A stretch of DNA of 64,000 bases from Thiomicrorhabdus marina (GTDB taxonomy: Bacteria > Pseudomonadota > Gammaproteobacteria > Thiomicrospirales > Thiomicrospiraceae): NCBI RefSeq assembly GCF_017571465.1, contig NZ_JAGETV010000012.1:1-64000 (forward strand). Direction: 5' to 3'. This document shows positions 38,595-50,400 of this stretch, piece by piece; the first letter of the stretch is position 1; each line of letters opens with the position of its first letter. The position numbers and the translations under genes are program-made. Under the pieces are notes generated by a model. The model searched no databases, was not told the origin of the DNA, and was given only the letters and a program-made list of their open reading frames with translations.

Positions 38595-40682
38595 TTAATC
38601 CAAATACGGTAACTTTATATTCGCAGCTATTTTTTGAGCCTCATGAAAAATTCGCGTAGAAGTCATGCTCAGCAAAGCCTCATACTCAGCCAAAATAATC
38701 AACCAATGATTTGACCACCGTGCAGGGTTAGAAATTATCAATCTATCCTTGTCAGTAAGAATTTTTTCTCGATAAGCAATCCACTCCGCGACAATATTAG
38801 GCTCAGCGAGCAATGTACGAACTGCACTTTTATCTTTCAATTTTTCTATGTGTCGTTTCGCTCTTTCTCCAATAAACTCTTCAAAATTCTCCTCTTCCTG
38901 CTCAAGTGCTTGCAAATCAACATTATTTAACGCCTGAGAAACTAAGAAATTCTGAAAATCAAACGCTTTCTTGGACAATAATGCAGCCGTTTCGGTTCTT
39001 GCTACATAATCTTTGGTTGTTGAGAAATTTGCATGGTTTAGTTTTCGCTTTACTTGACCAACAGACGCACCTTTCAGAACATCAATTACAACATGAGTAG
39101 GCCTAAAATTTTGTCCCGTAGCAGTCCCTTTCCCCCCTATCAAAAGCTTTATTAAATTTAATTTTTCAGAGTACTGTTTTAATTTTATTCGAACCCAATC
39201 TGAAGGAGTCCCATCATCATAAGTCGAGAATTCGTAAACACCATTCTTAGTTTTCTCACGATTGATGTGCCCAAATATCGACACGTTCTCAGCATCAAAA
39301 AAATTTTTCGCGAAACTTAATTTGGCCTTAGTTTGATTAAAACGATAAATATAGTCTTTCAACAAAACCACCAAGGGGTCTGAGTCTTTCACATCAACAT
39401 CCACTCCCGCTCCTCTTTCTTTACCCATGAAAACATTAGTTAATCCATGTTCTATCGATTTAGTCAATGAGGTAGTTAATGTGTAAAAAAAAGCAGTGTC
39501 AACGTTTGGAGCAAGAGCACGATGAGACAACAAAGCCATTAATAATGGCCTTTGAATATAACGACCTGGAATAAACGCAGATTGAACTCTTGATACCGTC
39601 CACCCTCGGCATTTTAAATAATCCACAACACCTTTCGGCCATTTTTCGGAGTTAGGGATGCAAAAACCGAATTGGGAGTAAAGAATTTTCAAGGCTAATT
39701 CTATAGACTTAGGATTAAGATCTTTCCAAGCGTAACTTTGGATACTTTTAAAGGCATTTTTCTTTGCGTCAGGCAATGATTTACTATATTCAACAAACAA
39801 AGAAGCTGAGTTTTGCAACTCTTCTCTTATATCAATAGACTTCCAGCCCCGAGTCTTTAAAAAATCATAAGTCCCCTTAACCCAATTGTCGACGGACTTA
39901 TTAGAAGCATCATTGAAATACAAAATTGCAAAGCAATCTTTCTCGTTCCTGAAATCACCATATGCTTTTGAAAAATCATCTACCCCCTTGAGAAACTCCT
40001 TTTCGCTATCAGAGGTACCCTTAATAATGGACTCAATCCACTCTATATCATCTAAAGCAGCACTAACTTCTTTTAAAGATTTTTCGTAGATAAAGTCCAT
40101 TACCGTTTCATTAAAAAACAATGTTATGGCTTCTGCTTGGTCTAATTGATATTCAGATTCAATAAACCGAATCGATTTTGAATATTCATTCAACAAAACT
40201 TCAAATGACGATGTTTGCCTCTGTGCGATTTCCGAGAAGCTAGGAATCGGCTTTTTATCTGTGTTTTTGAAGTTTTTAGGTAAAGTCTCATTTTGTACAA
40301 CAGAGACAGAAATTAAATGTTTAACAAACCCCTTGCAAGCCGAAAACAACTGACTTTTGGTATTCACCTCTGATTGTGGGCTCTTGTCTAAAAAATCCTT
40401 AAAACCTTTTAACGATTGAGCGCTAACTGCTCCATGTAAATTTGCGACATATCGCAAATAACGAAGAACTCTATTTGCAACTTCTCTTTTTGATTTCTGC
40501 GGTCTTAGGAAGATATTCAATTCTTTTAATATCAATTCACCATCTTGAATATTCATCAAATATGGTGCCACAATAGGGTTACCCTCAGTTCTTATCTCCC
40601 AGCCATTAGGAACTTCTAACGAAAGTAACTCAGCACGCTTTTTCTTTTTAATAGGCGAACGTACAACTCTACGGGTTTTCAC
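38595..40682 (-). CDS. Degenerate tyrosine-recombinase-fold protein (TFP/TnpB-like)
   Basis: A 695-residue protein. The C-terminal part has a recognisable recombinase pattern (FRPTHVVIDVLKGASVGQVK, then KLNHANFSTTKDYVARTE) with a late His and a Tyr. The first catalytic Arg is not visible, and the His of the HxxR box is replaced (QNFRPTH), so it is unlikely to be an independent catalyst. In Tn554-like and strand-biased circularizing elements the second gene is of this size and type and works with the first recombinase. Its ATG overlaps the intA stop by four bases (40679–40682). Confidence 0.7.
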   Translation of the reverse strand: MKTRRVVRSPIKKKKRAELLSLEVPNGWEIRTEGNPIVAPYLMNIQDGELILKELNIFLRPQKSKREVANRVLRYLRYVANLHGAVSAQSLKGFKDFLDKSPQSEVNTKSQLFSACKGFVKHLISVSVVQNETLPKNFKNTDKKPIPSFSEIAQRQTSSFEVLLNEYSKSIRFIESEYQLDQAEAITLFFNETVMDFIYEKSLKEVSAALDDIEWIESIIKGTSDSEKEFLKGVDDFSKAYGDFRNEKDCFAILYFNDASNKSVDNWVKGTYDFLKTRGWKSIDIREELQNSASLFVEYSKSLPDAKKNAFKSIQSYAWKDLNPKSIELALKILYSQFGFCIPNSEKWPKGVVDYLKCRGWTVSRVQSAFIPGRYIQRPLLMALLSHRALAPNVDTAFFYTLTTSLTKSIEHGLTNVFMGKERGAGVDVDVKDSDPLVVLLKDYIYRFNQTKAKLSFAKNFFDAENVSIFGHINREKTKNGVYEFSTYDDGTPSDWVRIKLKQYSEKLNLIKLLIGGKGTATGQNFRPTHVVIDVLKGASVGQVKRKLNHANFSTTKDYVARTETAALLSKKAFDFQNFLVSQALNNVDLQALEQEEENFEEFIGERAKRHIEKLKDKSAVRTLLAEPNIVAEWIAYREKILTDKDRLIISNPARWSNHWLIILAEYEALLSMTSTRIFHEAQKIAANIKLPYLD

Positions 40683-41830
40683 TTAAAGCTCTCGTCATAT
40701 CTAGCAGAGGTATATGGTTCTAAAGTATCGTCGCTTGCATGCCTACTGACAGTTCTTGCTACTGCTTCAGCTCTTCTAACTCCAGCAGCATCCAACGCCC
40801 TTAATAACTTAGTAATAGCATGATGCCTTAATCCGTGAGTCCAAACTCTTTCATCTTCGGTTAAATCACCAAATTCAACGGCTTTCAGAAACGCTCTTCT
40901 GACAGAATTGGAGAACCCTTTACTTGAGAACATATCTCCATTTACATTTAAAAAAACATAAAGAGGTTCTTTGTAAGCTTTGTATTGCTTCCTGGCTTTT
41001 TTCTGGCCAACATTTACTCTATAGGGTCGAAACAGTTCTATATAATCCCAAGTCTTAAGCAAAAGGGAATGAGATACTGGGATATCAGCCTCTTTTCCTC
41101 CTTTCGTTGTCCCTAAATGCAAATAAACATTTTCTTCTTCAGCCAGTTTCTTTTCGACGGTTTCTCGACCTGGCAAATCACTAATCTTTAAGTGGCAGAT
41201 TTCTTTGGCTCTTAACCCCCCCACTTTGCCATACCCAACCATCAGTTCAAAAATTGAGTTAGCTAATTCATCTTTGGGTCCAAATTTAATAATCCTCTCA
41301 ATCCAGTCTGATCTCGGTACGATTATCGTTTTATGCTTGACTTTATTCTTTTTCGTAAGGGGATGTTTAATTTTAGACTTTCTATCAAAAGATATTCGAA
41401 CCTTGTACTCAGGAGTTTCCCCTATCAAATTATAAAAATACCCATTGGTTTCTAACCAAAATAAATAATTTAGAACCGACCTGAGGACTGATACTGCGTA
41501 GGATTCTTTATTTGTGTATTCAACTCTATCAATTATTGACTGCTTATATTCTGCTAAATAGTCATCATCAACCAATAGCATACTTTCAAGGTCACCATCA
41601 ATCTCAAGCTGACTCAAAAAATCCACTAGATGCTGGGCATAGGTTTTCAAAGAGCTAAGTTCTACACTTTTGCCCTTATCTAAGAAATAATGCAAGGATA
41701 AGAAATGAACATTTTTATTTTCGGTAAGAATTAAGGGGAACCCCTCTACCGAATCAGAACCGTAAACTTTAGCTGATGTTGTGTACTTTAGATATGCCAC
41801 ATAAAACCTGCATTCAGTGCCTTCTAACAT
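40679..41830 (-). CDS. Tyrosine recombinase, IntA-like
   Basis: A 383-residue integrase. The SAM-like N-terminal core-binding domain spans about 50–150. The catalytic domain (about 180–383) contains Arg in GYGKVGGLRAKEICHLKIS, Lys in TTKGGKEADIPVS, HxxR in WTHGLRHHAITKLL, His in VARTVSRHASDD, and the nucleophile Tyr in LEPYTSARYDES. All six catalytic positions are present. First gene at the right end of the element. A TATAAT at 41838–41843 ends eight bases before the ATG, so a leaderless transcript is possible. It overlaps the downstream tfp-like gene. Confidence 0.85.
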   Translation of the reverse strand: MLEGTECRFYVAYLKYTTSAKVYGSDSVEGFPLILTENKNVHFLSLHYFLDKGKSVELSSLKTYAQHLVDFLSQLEIDGDLESMLLVDDDYLAEYKQSIIDRVEYTNKESYAVSVLRSVLNYLFWLETNGYFYNLIGETPEYKVRISFDRKSKIKHPLTKKNKVKHKTIIVPRSDWIERIIKFGPKDELANSIFELMVGYGKVGGLRAKEICHLKISDLPGRETVEKKLAEEENVYLHLGTTKGGKEADIPVSHSLLLKTWDYIELFRPYRVNVGQKKARKQYKAYKEPLYVFLNVNGDMFSSKGFSNSVRRAFLKAVEFGDLTEDERVWTHGLRHHAITKLLRALDAAGVRRAEAVARTVSRHASDDTLEPYTSARYDESFK

Positions 41831-41885
41831 GAATCTGATTATAGTGGCATATAAGCTTTCAATAAAGTAGAAGTATAGCTAAGCA

Positions 41886-41934
41886 GTATAATTTATTATG
41901 CGTGACCAATAATTACTTTGTTTACGCCTCGCAT
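41886..41934. other. Right terminus of the element with relic of the ssb start
   Basis: The right terminus is GTATA–N9–GCGTG (41886–41904), the inverse of the left end. Beyond it lies the duplicated core GACCAATAATTACTTTGTT (41904–41922). Read on the minus strand from 41934, ATG CGA GGC GTA AAC AAA GTA ATT followed by four codons and TAA is the original ssb start (MRGVNKVI then IGHA), overlapping the end of the MFS gene. This shows where and how ssb was interrupted. Confidence 0.8.
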
Positions 41935-43349
41935 AACTCTGTACTCTCTCTCTTTCTCAAGGATTCTGAACTCTGTTCAATGTATTCAATCAGGGTGACT
42001 TCGTTGAGCTGCTTACGGTCAATTTTAAAGTAAGCACGTTGCTCGTCCAGACGGACTATCACTTCATAAATTCCGTCGTAATCCAGCAATTTCTGCTCTA
42101 AACTAGCGATTTCCTCTTCGGCAATCTTGCCTAGCGGTACAGAGGCAATACTCAACGGCATCGGTTTTTCCATACTCACTGCAGCCAGTAGCCAAATTGC
42201 GCCCATGATAGCAGTCATCGCAAAGACACCATTATAACCATAATGTTGGTAAAAATAGCCACCCAAAGCACCGCCAATTGCTGCCCCGATAAACTGGCTA
42301 GTCGAGTAGACGCCACTAGCAGTTCCTTTCTTATCAGCCGGCGACAATTTTACGACTAGCGATGGTAATGATGCTTCCAATAAATTAAAAGCGGTAAAGA
42401 AAATCAACAACAGTGCGAACAACATCCAAAAACTTTGTTCAAAGCCGAGGAAAGCGAGCTGCATTAACATAATCGAAGCAATGGCACCGACAAACACCTG
42501 TTTCATTCGCCCCTTGCTTTCCGCCTGAATAATAAACGGCACCATCAACACAAACGACAGCAACATCACCGGCAGATAGATATGCCAATGCTCAACCGCA
42601 GGTAAACCGGCAGAGTCGCGTAAAATTAGCGGCATAACTACAAACATCGCCGTCAAGATGGCGTGTAGAACAAAAACGCCCAAGTCCAAACGCAGTAGTT
42701 GCGGATGGCGTAGGATTTCGCCAAACTGGCTGAAATCCGTCTGCGCTTCACGTTGAAATTCTTGTTTCTCGATCGTCGGCAAAGCAAACAATACCAATAA
42801 AATACCAATCATTGATAGGCCTGCAATTACCCAGAAAATGCCGCGCACACCAATCCAAGAATCCAGCAACGGCCCTGCAACCAACGACAAGGTAAACGAC
42901 AAGCCGATAGTCATGCCGACAATCGACATGGCGCGCAAACGATACTGCTCGCGTACCAGATCAGCGACCGATGCCATCAGTACCGCGGCAACCGCCCCCA
43001 TGCCCTGCAAAGCACGACCGAGAATCATCATTTCGATGGAATCCGCCATGGCACAAACCAGCGAGCCAAGCATGAAAATCAACATACCGACAATAATCAG
43101 CGGCTTGCGACCGAATTTATCGGAATAGTAGCCGAATGGAATTTGCAGCAGCGCTTGCGTCAGACCATAAATACCAATGGCGATACCAATTTGGGTACCG
43201 GTAATGTCGGCAAATTCCTGTTCGGCAAACAACGCGAATACCGGAAAAATCATAAATAAGCCGAGCATGCGCGTAGAGAAAATTCCAGCAATCGAGAATG
43301 CCGCGCGTTTTTCAACCGGACTCATCGAATTGGGGTGAGGAATTGACAT
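41922..43349 (-). CDS. MFS transporter with C-terminal YAM-like domain (YajR type)
   Basis: A 475-residue major-facilitator protein with 12 predicted membrane helices in residues of about 15–400. It includes the MFS motif A loop GYYSDKFGRKPLII and LGRALQGMGAVAAVL. The last 70 residues (LEQKLLDYDGIYEVIVRLDE, then AYFKIDRKQLNEVTLIEYI) form a ferredoxin-like cytoplasmic domain as in E. coli YajR. The substrate is unknown. Its end overlaps the relic ssb start, so in the ancestor MFS and ssb were coupled. uvrA lies on the opposite strand beyond the SIMPL gene. Confidence 0.88.
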   Translation of the reverse strand: MSIPHPNSMSPVEKRAAFSIAGIFSTRMLGLFMIFPVFALFAEQEFADITGTQIGIAIGIYGLTQALLQIPFGYYSDKFGRKPLIIVGMLIFMLGSLVCAMADSIEMMILGRALQGMGAVAAVLMASVADLVREQYRLRAMSIVGMTIGLSFTLSLVAGPLLDSWIGVRGIFWVIAGLSMIGILLVLFALPTIEKQEFQREAQTDFSQFGEILRHPQLLRLDLGVFVLHAILTAMFVVMPLILRDSAGLPAVEHWHIYLPVMLLSFVLMVPFIIQAESKGRMKQVFVGAIASIMLMQLAFLGFEQSFWMLFALLLIFFTAFNLLEASLPSLVVKLSPADKKGTASGVYSTSQFIGAAIGGALGGYFYQHYGYNGVFAMTAIMGAIWLLAAVSMEKPMPLSIASVPLGKIAEEEIASLEQKLLDYDGIYEVIVRLDEQRAYFKIDRKQLNEVTLIEYIEQSSESLRKRESTELCEA

Positions 43350-43596
43350 AAATTAAAAGCCCTTTTGCGTTTTTGCTTGATAGGCAATTTTGCCTTATAT
43401 CGACAGCCGACTTACTGACAACTGTCTGAATCTATTCACAAGGTTCTGGCTGGCCGGAACGACAACATATCTTTACCGAACCGACGCCCAAAATTTTGAA
43501 GCGAAAAATTATAACATTCATAACCTCTCTTAAGAATGACTTTGCACCGAGAGAGCTATAATGAACGCTCAATTATCGCCAATCTTTGGAGGCAAT

Positions 43597-44304
43597 ATGC
43601 TTACTCGATTCTTATCATTGTCCGTTGTACTGCTGTTATCGGTTTCACCGCTCAGCGTCGTTCATGCCAGCGACAATGCCAAAGGCCATTCGGTCAATTT
43701 TCAAATCAACGAGCAGATGAATGCCGAAAACGACATGTTGCAGCTGAGCCTGCAAAGCATTCAAGAAGCGCCGAATTCAAAAGACGCCATCAACCAAATC
43801 AACCGCCAGATGGCACAAGCGCTACAAGCGTTGGAAGCCCTAGGCTTAGACAAAAGCCAGTTGCAACTAAATAGCGGTAACTATCAGATTAATCCGGTCT
43901 ACAACAAACAGCGCCAAATCAGCCATTGGCGCGGCCAACAAACTTTGGCAATTGAAGTCTACGATTTAGCTTTGGTGAGCAAGGTGCTATCAGCTGCGCA
44001 AAAACACCTGACTTATCAATCCATGCAATTCGGGCTTTCCACCGAGCGCCGTCAGCAACTCAGCCAACAACTATTAGTCAAGGCATTGAAAAATTACCAG
44101 CAACAAGCAGAACTGATTGCCGAACAACTCGGCGCGCAACGCTATCAATTATTGCAAACCAATATCAATAGCAGCCGTGCAATTCCATTGGCGCGTATGG
44201 CTTACGCCGCGCCAGCAGCAATGGAAATGGCCGATGCTGCGGTGGCTTCCGGCAGCTCTGAGGTGAAAATCACAGTCAGCGGCACGCTGTTCATTCCTTG
44301 GTAA
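43597..44304 (+). CDS. SIMPL-domain (DUF541) periplasmic protein
   Basis: A 235-residue protein with a signal peptide (MLTRFLSLSVVLLLSVSPLS, cleavage near VHASD). The start is set at 43597, which has the RBS TTGGAGGCAAT; an ATG at 43561 lacks one. The body fits the SIMPL/DUF541 family (INRQMAQALQALEALGLDKS, then YQINPVYNKQRQISHWRGQQ, C-terminal VKITVSGTLFIPW). Members are exported proteins of poorly defined function, some linked to oxidative stress. Confidence 0.78.
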   Translation: MLTRFLSLSVVLLLSVSPLSVVHASDNAKGHSVNFQINEQMNAENDMLQLSLQSIQEAPNSKDAINQINRQMAQALQALEALGLDKSQLQLNSGNYQINPVYNKQRQISHWRGQQTLAIEVYDLALVSKVLSAAQKHLTYQSMQFGLSTERRQQLSQQLLVKALKNYQQQAELIAEQLGAQRYQLLQTNINSSRAIPLARMAYAAPAAMEMADAAVASGSSEVKITVSGTLFIPW

Positions 44305-44364
44305 ACAATTGAAATAACACTATTTCGGGCACGCAAGCCATGCTCATTGATGCGCACTTATTGG

Positions 44365-44370
44365 TATAAT
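44365..44370 (+). promoter_or_regulatory. Extended -10 promoter element of uvrA
   Basis: TGGTATAAT, a consensus extended -10, 36 bases before the uvrA ATG, giving a leader of about 30 nt. The RBS GGAGAGAGC follows. I see no LexA box (CTGT-N8-ACAG) next to it. Confidence 0.5.
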
Positions 44371-44405
44371 TCCGCTTTTCGCCTTAATACTTTGCCGGAG
44401 AGAGC

Positions 44406-47213
44406 ATGTTAGAAGAGATTGTGATTCGCGGGGCCAGAACCCATAACCTGAAAAACATCGACGTTACCCTGCCACGTGACAAGCTGATTGTCATTACCGG
44501 CCTCTCCGGCTCCGGTAAATCTTCGCTGGCGTTTGACACAATCTATGCCGAAGGGCAGCGTCGCTATGTCGAATCGCTTTCCGCCTACGCCCGTCAATTT
44601 CTGTCGGTCATGGAAAAACCGGATTTGGATCATATCGAAGGGCTTTCTCCGGCGATTTCGATTGAACAGAAGTCTACATCGCACAACCCGCGCTCGACGG
44701 TCGGTACCGTTACCGAAATCTACGACTACCTGCGTCTACTGTTTGCGCGAGTCGGCACGCCTCGTTGCCCTACGCACAGTTGCGATTTGCAAGCGCAGAC
44801 TGTTAGCCAGATGGTTGACCACACGCTTGAATTGCCGGAAGGCACAAAATGTTTACTGCTGTCTCCGGTGATTCGCAGTAAAAAAGGCGAACATGTCACA
44901 TTACTCAGCGAGCTGCAGGCGCAAGGCTATATCCGTGCACGGATCGACGGCGACGTTCGCGAATTAGATGGTTCGATTGAACTCGAAAAAAACAAAAAAC
45001 ACACCATTGAAGTAATCATTGACCGCTTTAAGGTACGTAGCGATTTAAAACAGCGCTTAGCAGAATCTTTTGAGACGGCATTACGCCTTTCCGACGGTTT
45101 AGCGCAAGTCGTGCCGATGAGCGAAGACGATGATTTCGAGCTGCTGTTTTCGGAGCGTTTTGCCTGTCCGCATTGCGGCTATTCGGTACCGGAATTGGAA
45201 CCGCGTATTTTCTCATTTAACAACCCGCACGGCGCTTGTCCGACTTGTGACGGTATCGGCGTGAAAGAAAGCTTTGAAATCGACAAGGTCATTCACCATC
45301 CTGAACTTAGTCTGGCCGGCGGTGCAATTCGTGGTTGGGACCGTCGCCACAAATACTATTTCGATTTGCTAAAGGCGGTCGCCGCGCACTATGAATTCGA
45401 TATCGAAACCCCTTGGGAAGAGCTCAGCGAAGAACAGCAAAACGTGATTTTGCACGGTTCCGGCCGCAAGAAAATTCCATTGCCACACGGCAAATACAGC
45501 GATACTCGCCGTTTTGAGGGCGTTATCCCGAATATGGAACGCCGCTATGCGGAAACCGATAGCCGTGCAGTCCGCGAAGAACTGGAAAAATATCTCGTCT
45601 CCAAGCCCTGTTCCAGCTGTCACGGCACACGCCTCAATGAAGTGGCTCGCAATGTTTTTGTCAAAGAATACACTTTGCCTCAGTTAACCGATATGCCGGT
45701 CGGTGAAATTCATCAGATTTTCAGCGGCTTGAGCTTGGAAGGCGCGAAGGGCGAAATCGCCTCGAAGATTATTAAAGAAGTGCATGATCGCTTGAGCTTC
45801 TTGGTCAATGTCGGCTTGAACTACTTGACCTTAAGCCGAAGCGCTGACACCCTTTCCGGCGGTGAAGCGCAACGTATTCGTTTGGCATCGCAAATTGGTG
45901 CCGGTCTGGTCGGTGTGATGTATGTGTTGGATGAACCGTCCATCGGCTTGCACCAGCGCGACAACGATCGCCTACTGGCAACCTTGAATCACCTGCGTGA
46001 TTTAGGTAATACCGTTATTGTGGTCGAGCATGATGAAGACGCGATTCGTGCTGCCGATTTTGTTTTGGATATCGGCCCGGGAGCCGGTGTGCATGGCGGG
46101 CGTGTGATAGCAGAAGGAACACCGGCAGAGATTATGGCGAATCCGCAATCATTGACCGGCCAGTTCTTGAGCGGTAAACGTGAAATTTCGATTCCGGAAC
46201 AACGTCTGCCAGCCGGTGAAAAGTGGCTGGAAATCATCGGTGCGCACGGCAATAACTTACAGAATGTGCATTTGAAACTGCCGGTCGGCCTACTGACTTG
46301 TGTCACTGGGGTTTCCGGTTCCGGTAAATCGACTTTAATTAACGGCACCCTATCGAAGCTTTCAGCGAATATTCTCAATAAAGCCGGACATACGCCATCG
46401 CCGTACAAATCGCATGCCGGTTTTGAACATTTCGACAAGGCGGTCAATATCGACCAAAGCGCTATCGGTCGTACGCCGCGTTCCAATCCGGCAACCTACA
46501 CCGGTTTATTCACGCCAATTCGTGAACTGCTGTCGGCAACACCGGAAGCGCGTACGCGCGGTTATACGCCGGGGCGTTTTAGCTTCAATGTTAAGGGCGG
46601 ACGTTGTGAAGCGTGTCAGGGGGATGGTGTCTTGAAAGTCGAGATGCATTTCCTGCCGGATGTGTATGTGCCGTGTGATGTTTGTCACGGCCAGCGCTAT
46701 AACCGCGAAACCCTGCAAGTTGAATACAAAGGCAAAAACATCCATGAGATTCTGGATATGACGGTCGAAGATGCTCGCGCCTTCTTTGATGCGATTCCAG
46801 TGTTGGCGCGTAAGCTACAGACGTTAATGGAGGTCGGTCTGGGTTATATCAAGCTTGGGCAAAGCGCAACCACTCTGTCCGGCGGTGAAGCACAACGGGT
46901 TAAACTGGCAAAAGAACTATCAAAACGCGATACCGGTAATACGCTGTATATTCTGGATGAGCCAACCACAGGTCTGCACTTCCACGACATTGAACTACTA
47001 TTGAAAGTGATTAATCAGCTTCGCGACCACGGCAATACCATTGTCATTATCGAACACAATCTAGACGTAGTTAAAACCGCAGACTGGATTGTCGATTTGG
47101 GCCCTGAAGGTGGTTCCGGCGGCGGGCAGATTATCGCCCAAGGTACGCCTGAAGACATCGCTAAAAACAAAAACTCACATACCGGACACTACCTGAAAAA
47201 GCTTTTAGCGTAA
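44406..47213 (+). CDS. uvrA: Excinuclease ABC subunit A
   Basis: Damage-recognition ATPase of nucleotide excision repair. The 935-residue protein has two ABC ATPase halves: Walker [13 protein letters not shown] near residue 31 and [16 protein letters not shown] near 640. Signature motifs are [16 protein letters not shown] and [15 protein letters not shown]. The zinc-binding cysteines are in [14 protein letters not shown]…CPTC and CEACQGDG…CDVCHG. Length is normal. Clustering with an MFS gene and ssb is common in gammaproteobacteria. Confidence 0.97.
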   Translation: MLEEIVIRGARTHNLKNIDVTLPRDKLIVITGLSGSGKSSLAFDTIYAEGQRRYVESLSAYARQFLSVMEKPDLDHIEGLSPAISIEQKSTSHNPRSTVGTVTEIYDYLRLLFARVGTPRCPTHSCDLQAQTVSQMVDHTLELPEGTKCLLLSPVIRSKKGEHVTLLSELQAQGYIRARIDGDVRELDGSIELEKNKKHTIEVIIDRFKVRSDLKQRLAESFETALRLSDGLAQVVPMSEDDDFELLFSERFACPHCGYSVPELEPRIFSFNNPHGACPTCDGIGVKESFEIDKVIHHPELSLAGGAIRGWDRRHKYYFDLLKAVAAHYEFDIETPWEELSEEQQNVILHGSGRKKIPLPHGKYSDTRRFEGVIPNMERRYAETDSRAVREELEKYLVSKPCSSCHGTRLNEVARNVFVKEYTLPQLTDMPVGEIHQIFSGLSLEGAKGEIASKIIKEVHDRLSFLVNVGLNYLTLSRSADTLSGGEAQRIRLASQIGAGLVGVMYVLDEPSIGLHQRDNDRLLATLNHLRDLGNTVIVVEHDEDAIRAADFVLDIGPGAGVHGGRVIAEGTPAEIMANPQSLTGQFLSGKREISIPEQRLPAGEKWLEIIGAHGNNLQNVHLKLPVGLLTCVTGVSGSGKSTLINGTLSKLSANILNKAGHTPSPYKSHAGFEHFDKAVNIDQSAIGRTPRSNPATYTGLFTPIRELLSATPEARTRGYTPGRFSFNVKGGRCEACQGDGVLKVEMHFLPDVYVPCDVCHGQRYNRETLQVEYKGKNIHEILDMTVEDARAFFDAIPVLARKLQTLMEVGLGYIKLGQSATTLSGGEAQRVKLAKELSKRDTGNTLYILDEPTTGLHFHDIELLLKVINQLRDHGNTIVIIEHNLDVVKTADWIVDLGPEGGSGGGQIIAQGTPEDIAKNKNSHTGHYLKKLLA

Positions 47214-47465
47214 AAGCTTTCCTGCCTTAACTGCCCTGTTTTGGTGCTCGCCTTTTCCTGCTTGCGAGCATCATCAGATCCTTTAAGCCTTACAAATACG
47301 CTCTAAGCAGCTTATGTATGACCATGGTTAAACACCGATGATAGTGTATTCACCGAATACTTGCTGAATCCGCCATAAAACCGTAAAAATAACCTTCTAA
47401 ACCTCGTTGTATGATTATTTGGTCTATTTATTGCAATAATGGCTCAAATTAGATGCTTCTAAACG
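47214..47465. other. Intergenic region between uvrA and the GH15-like gene
   Basis: About 250 bases. No gene, terminator with a clear T-run, or consensus promoter is visible; a weak AAAAGCTTTT/AAAAGCTTT repeat lies at the uvrA stop codon. Confidence 0.4.
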
Positions 47466-50400
47466 GTGCAAAAAAATATGAAAAAACATGCAGCACAAAT
47501 CCTAGACCGTTATTACCAACAAGTGTCGGACATTATTCTTGCCCGTCAAAATCCAATAACGGGGTTGCTACCGGCCAGTACCGCAATCACTGCACACGGT
47601 GACTATACCGATGCGTGGGTTCGCGATAATGTGTACAGTATTCTTGCCGCTTGGGGTTTAGGCTTGGCATATCGCCGCATTGACGATACGCAAGGTCGTG
47701 CAATTCTTCTAGAACAGAGCGTGGTCAAACTCATGCGCGGTTTATTGACCGCAATGATGAAGCAGTCCAATAAAGTCGAAGCCTTTAAATATTCGCAAAA
47801 CCCGCTGGATGCGCTGCATGCCAAATACGCGACCGACAGCGGTGATCCAGTGGTTGGTGACGATGAATGGGGGCACTTACAGCTAGATGCGACCAGCCTA
47901 TTTTTGCTAATGCTCGGGCAGATGACCGCTTCCGGTCTGCGTATTATCTTTTCCATGGATGAAGTGCATTTCATTCAAAACTTAGTGCACTACATCGGCC
48001 GCGCTTACCGCACGCCGGATTACGGGATCTGGGAAAGAGGTAATAAAATCAATCACGGCATCGCCGAAGTAAATAGCAGTTCAGTCGGCATGGCGAAAGC
48101 CGCATTGGAAGCGATGGACGGTTTTAACTGTTTCGGCTCAGAAGGCGGACAAGATAGCATTATTCATGTGGTGCCGGACGAAATCGCTCGTGCTCGTATT
48201 ACACTGGAAACCGCCTTACCATCTGAATCCCTTTCCAAAGAAGTCGATGCCGCAACCCTTAGCGTTATCGGCTATCCGGCTTTTGCCATTGAAAATACCG
48301 AGTTAGTGAACTTAACACTCGATGAGGTAATCAATAAACTTGCCGGCAACTATGGTTGCAAACGCTTCTTACGCGATGGTCACCAAGCCGCTAATGAAGA
48401 TCATCACCGCTTGCACTACGAACCGGAAGAGATGCAGCAATTCGAAAACATCGAATGCGAATGGCCGCTGTTTTTCACCTATCTGTTACTGCATTATCTA
48501 TTTACCGACCAAGCTGAACTGGCTAAAGAGTATCGCGAAAAACTGGAAGGCTTATTAGTTGAACAGAACGGCCAGAAGCTCTTGCCGGAACTGTATATCG
48601 TGCCGCTCGATAAAATCGACGCCGAACGCGAAAATCCGGGTTCACAAAAGCGTGTCCCAAATGAGAACGTGCCGCTGGTGTGGGCGCAAAGTTTATATAT
48701 TCTAGGTTCTTTGATTCAAGACGGTCTATTGGATGTTGCCGATATCGACCCACTTGGCCGCCATAATCGCATTGGTAGCAGTTTGGGTAAACAGCTTCAA
48801 CTGTCGCTGATTGCCGAGGACGAAACCGTACAAGCCAAACTAGATGAATACGGTTTAGTGACGCAGACGGTACAACAGCTAGAACCTGTTCAGGTACGTC
48901 AAGCCAGTGCGCTTGCCAGTGCTTTTGAATGGCTTGGCAGAAGCGAACGGTTACAGTTAAGCGGCCGCCCGCGACGTAATCCGCGCGGCATGGCAACGTC
49001 CTGCGTCTATGAATTTGAAGACAAACGATTCGTGTTCCAACCGCAGTTCTTAAGTCGTCACGATTTCTATCTGACCCAAGACAACGAAATGCTAGTCAAA
49101 CGATTGAAAATGGAGATGGGTTATATCTATCGCCAATGGCATTTGCCGGGCCGCCCTTTGGTCGTCATGGTGGTCAGCCAGTCGATGCTGAGAAAAGGTG
49201 GCAAAGAAGCTTTATTGGAATTTATCGAGCAGTGCCGCCAAGGCCAGTTCGATGATATTCCGGTTAAACTTGGCATGTTGAAAAGCTTTCTACCAACCTC
49301 GGCAAAACGTAGCTTGCACTATCTGGAAAAAGAAATTGGCGACGAAGAAGCTTTTCTGCAAGAACGCGTCTGCCAAATGCTCTTGCCACAAGACATTCAT
49401 AGCCCTTGCGTCTGCTGTTTAGAAGACTGCCACGCAAACCAAGACGAACAATTAATTGAACAGCTATCACTGACTGCGAACCTCAATGACCAGTTCCTGA
49501 TTTTACAAACGCTGTTCGAGCGTCACGGCGCTGATTTTGTCACCAGTTTGCAAGATCAAGACGGCAATCGCTTCACCACCAGACAATTACTCGAAGAAGT
49601 CTATATTCGCGCCGGTGAAAGCAGCGACTGGAATATCACTCGCCGTGCTGCTGCCCTACTGGATAAATTCGACATTAACTTGGAAGGTGCAGTCACCGAA
49701 ATTCTGGTGCGAAAAATTGCCTTGAGTGTATCGCGCCAATACAGCAAAAAATCGACTTTTAAACAACCTCGCGGTGCCGATGAAATCCTCCGGATTATCA
49801 AGGAATTCAATGCCGATGACCAGCGCGCGCAGATTTTGACTCAAGAACTGATAATTAACCTCGGTCTGATTATTCGTTCGCGCCCTGAACTACTGCTGAA
49901 TATGACATTGGTAAGAACTGGACAGCTACTACAACTTTTAGCTGGGCATATTCGTCACGGCGAACATTGCAGTGCTGACGATGCCTTAGATGTCCTGATG
50001 ACTAAAACACCGTATGAAATCTCGCAGGCCTTGGAATATGTTCTTGAACACTACACTGACGTTCAAGAAGAACTGTATCAAGAAGAGGTAATGAAGTTCG
50101 ACAACAGTGAACAAGATTTGAAACTACCGCACTTTACATCAGATTTAAACCCCGAACTGGGTGGCGCCAATGATTGGCATCACTGGCGCCAAATCAATGG
50201 CTCAATTGGTCGTTATCCAGATAGTTTCTACGAAGGTGTCTGGGACGTAGTCAATCAAACCGCCGGCTTGATTATCGGCGACCAATGGAATCCGAAACGC
50301 CGCTTAGATAATAGTCTATGCGCGGATATGACCCGCGGCGAAAAGCTTTTCCAAGCTAAAGTCGAACACTTAATGAATAAACCGCCTCTACCAGAAGTTC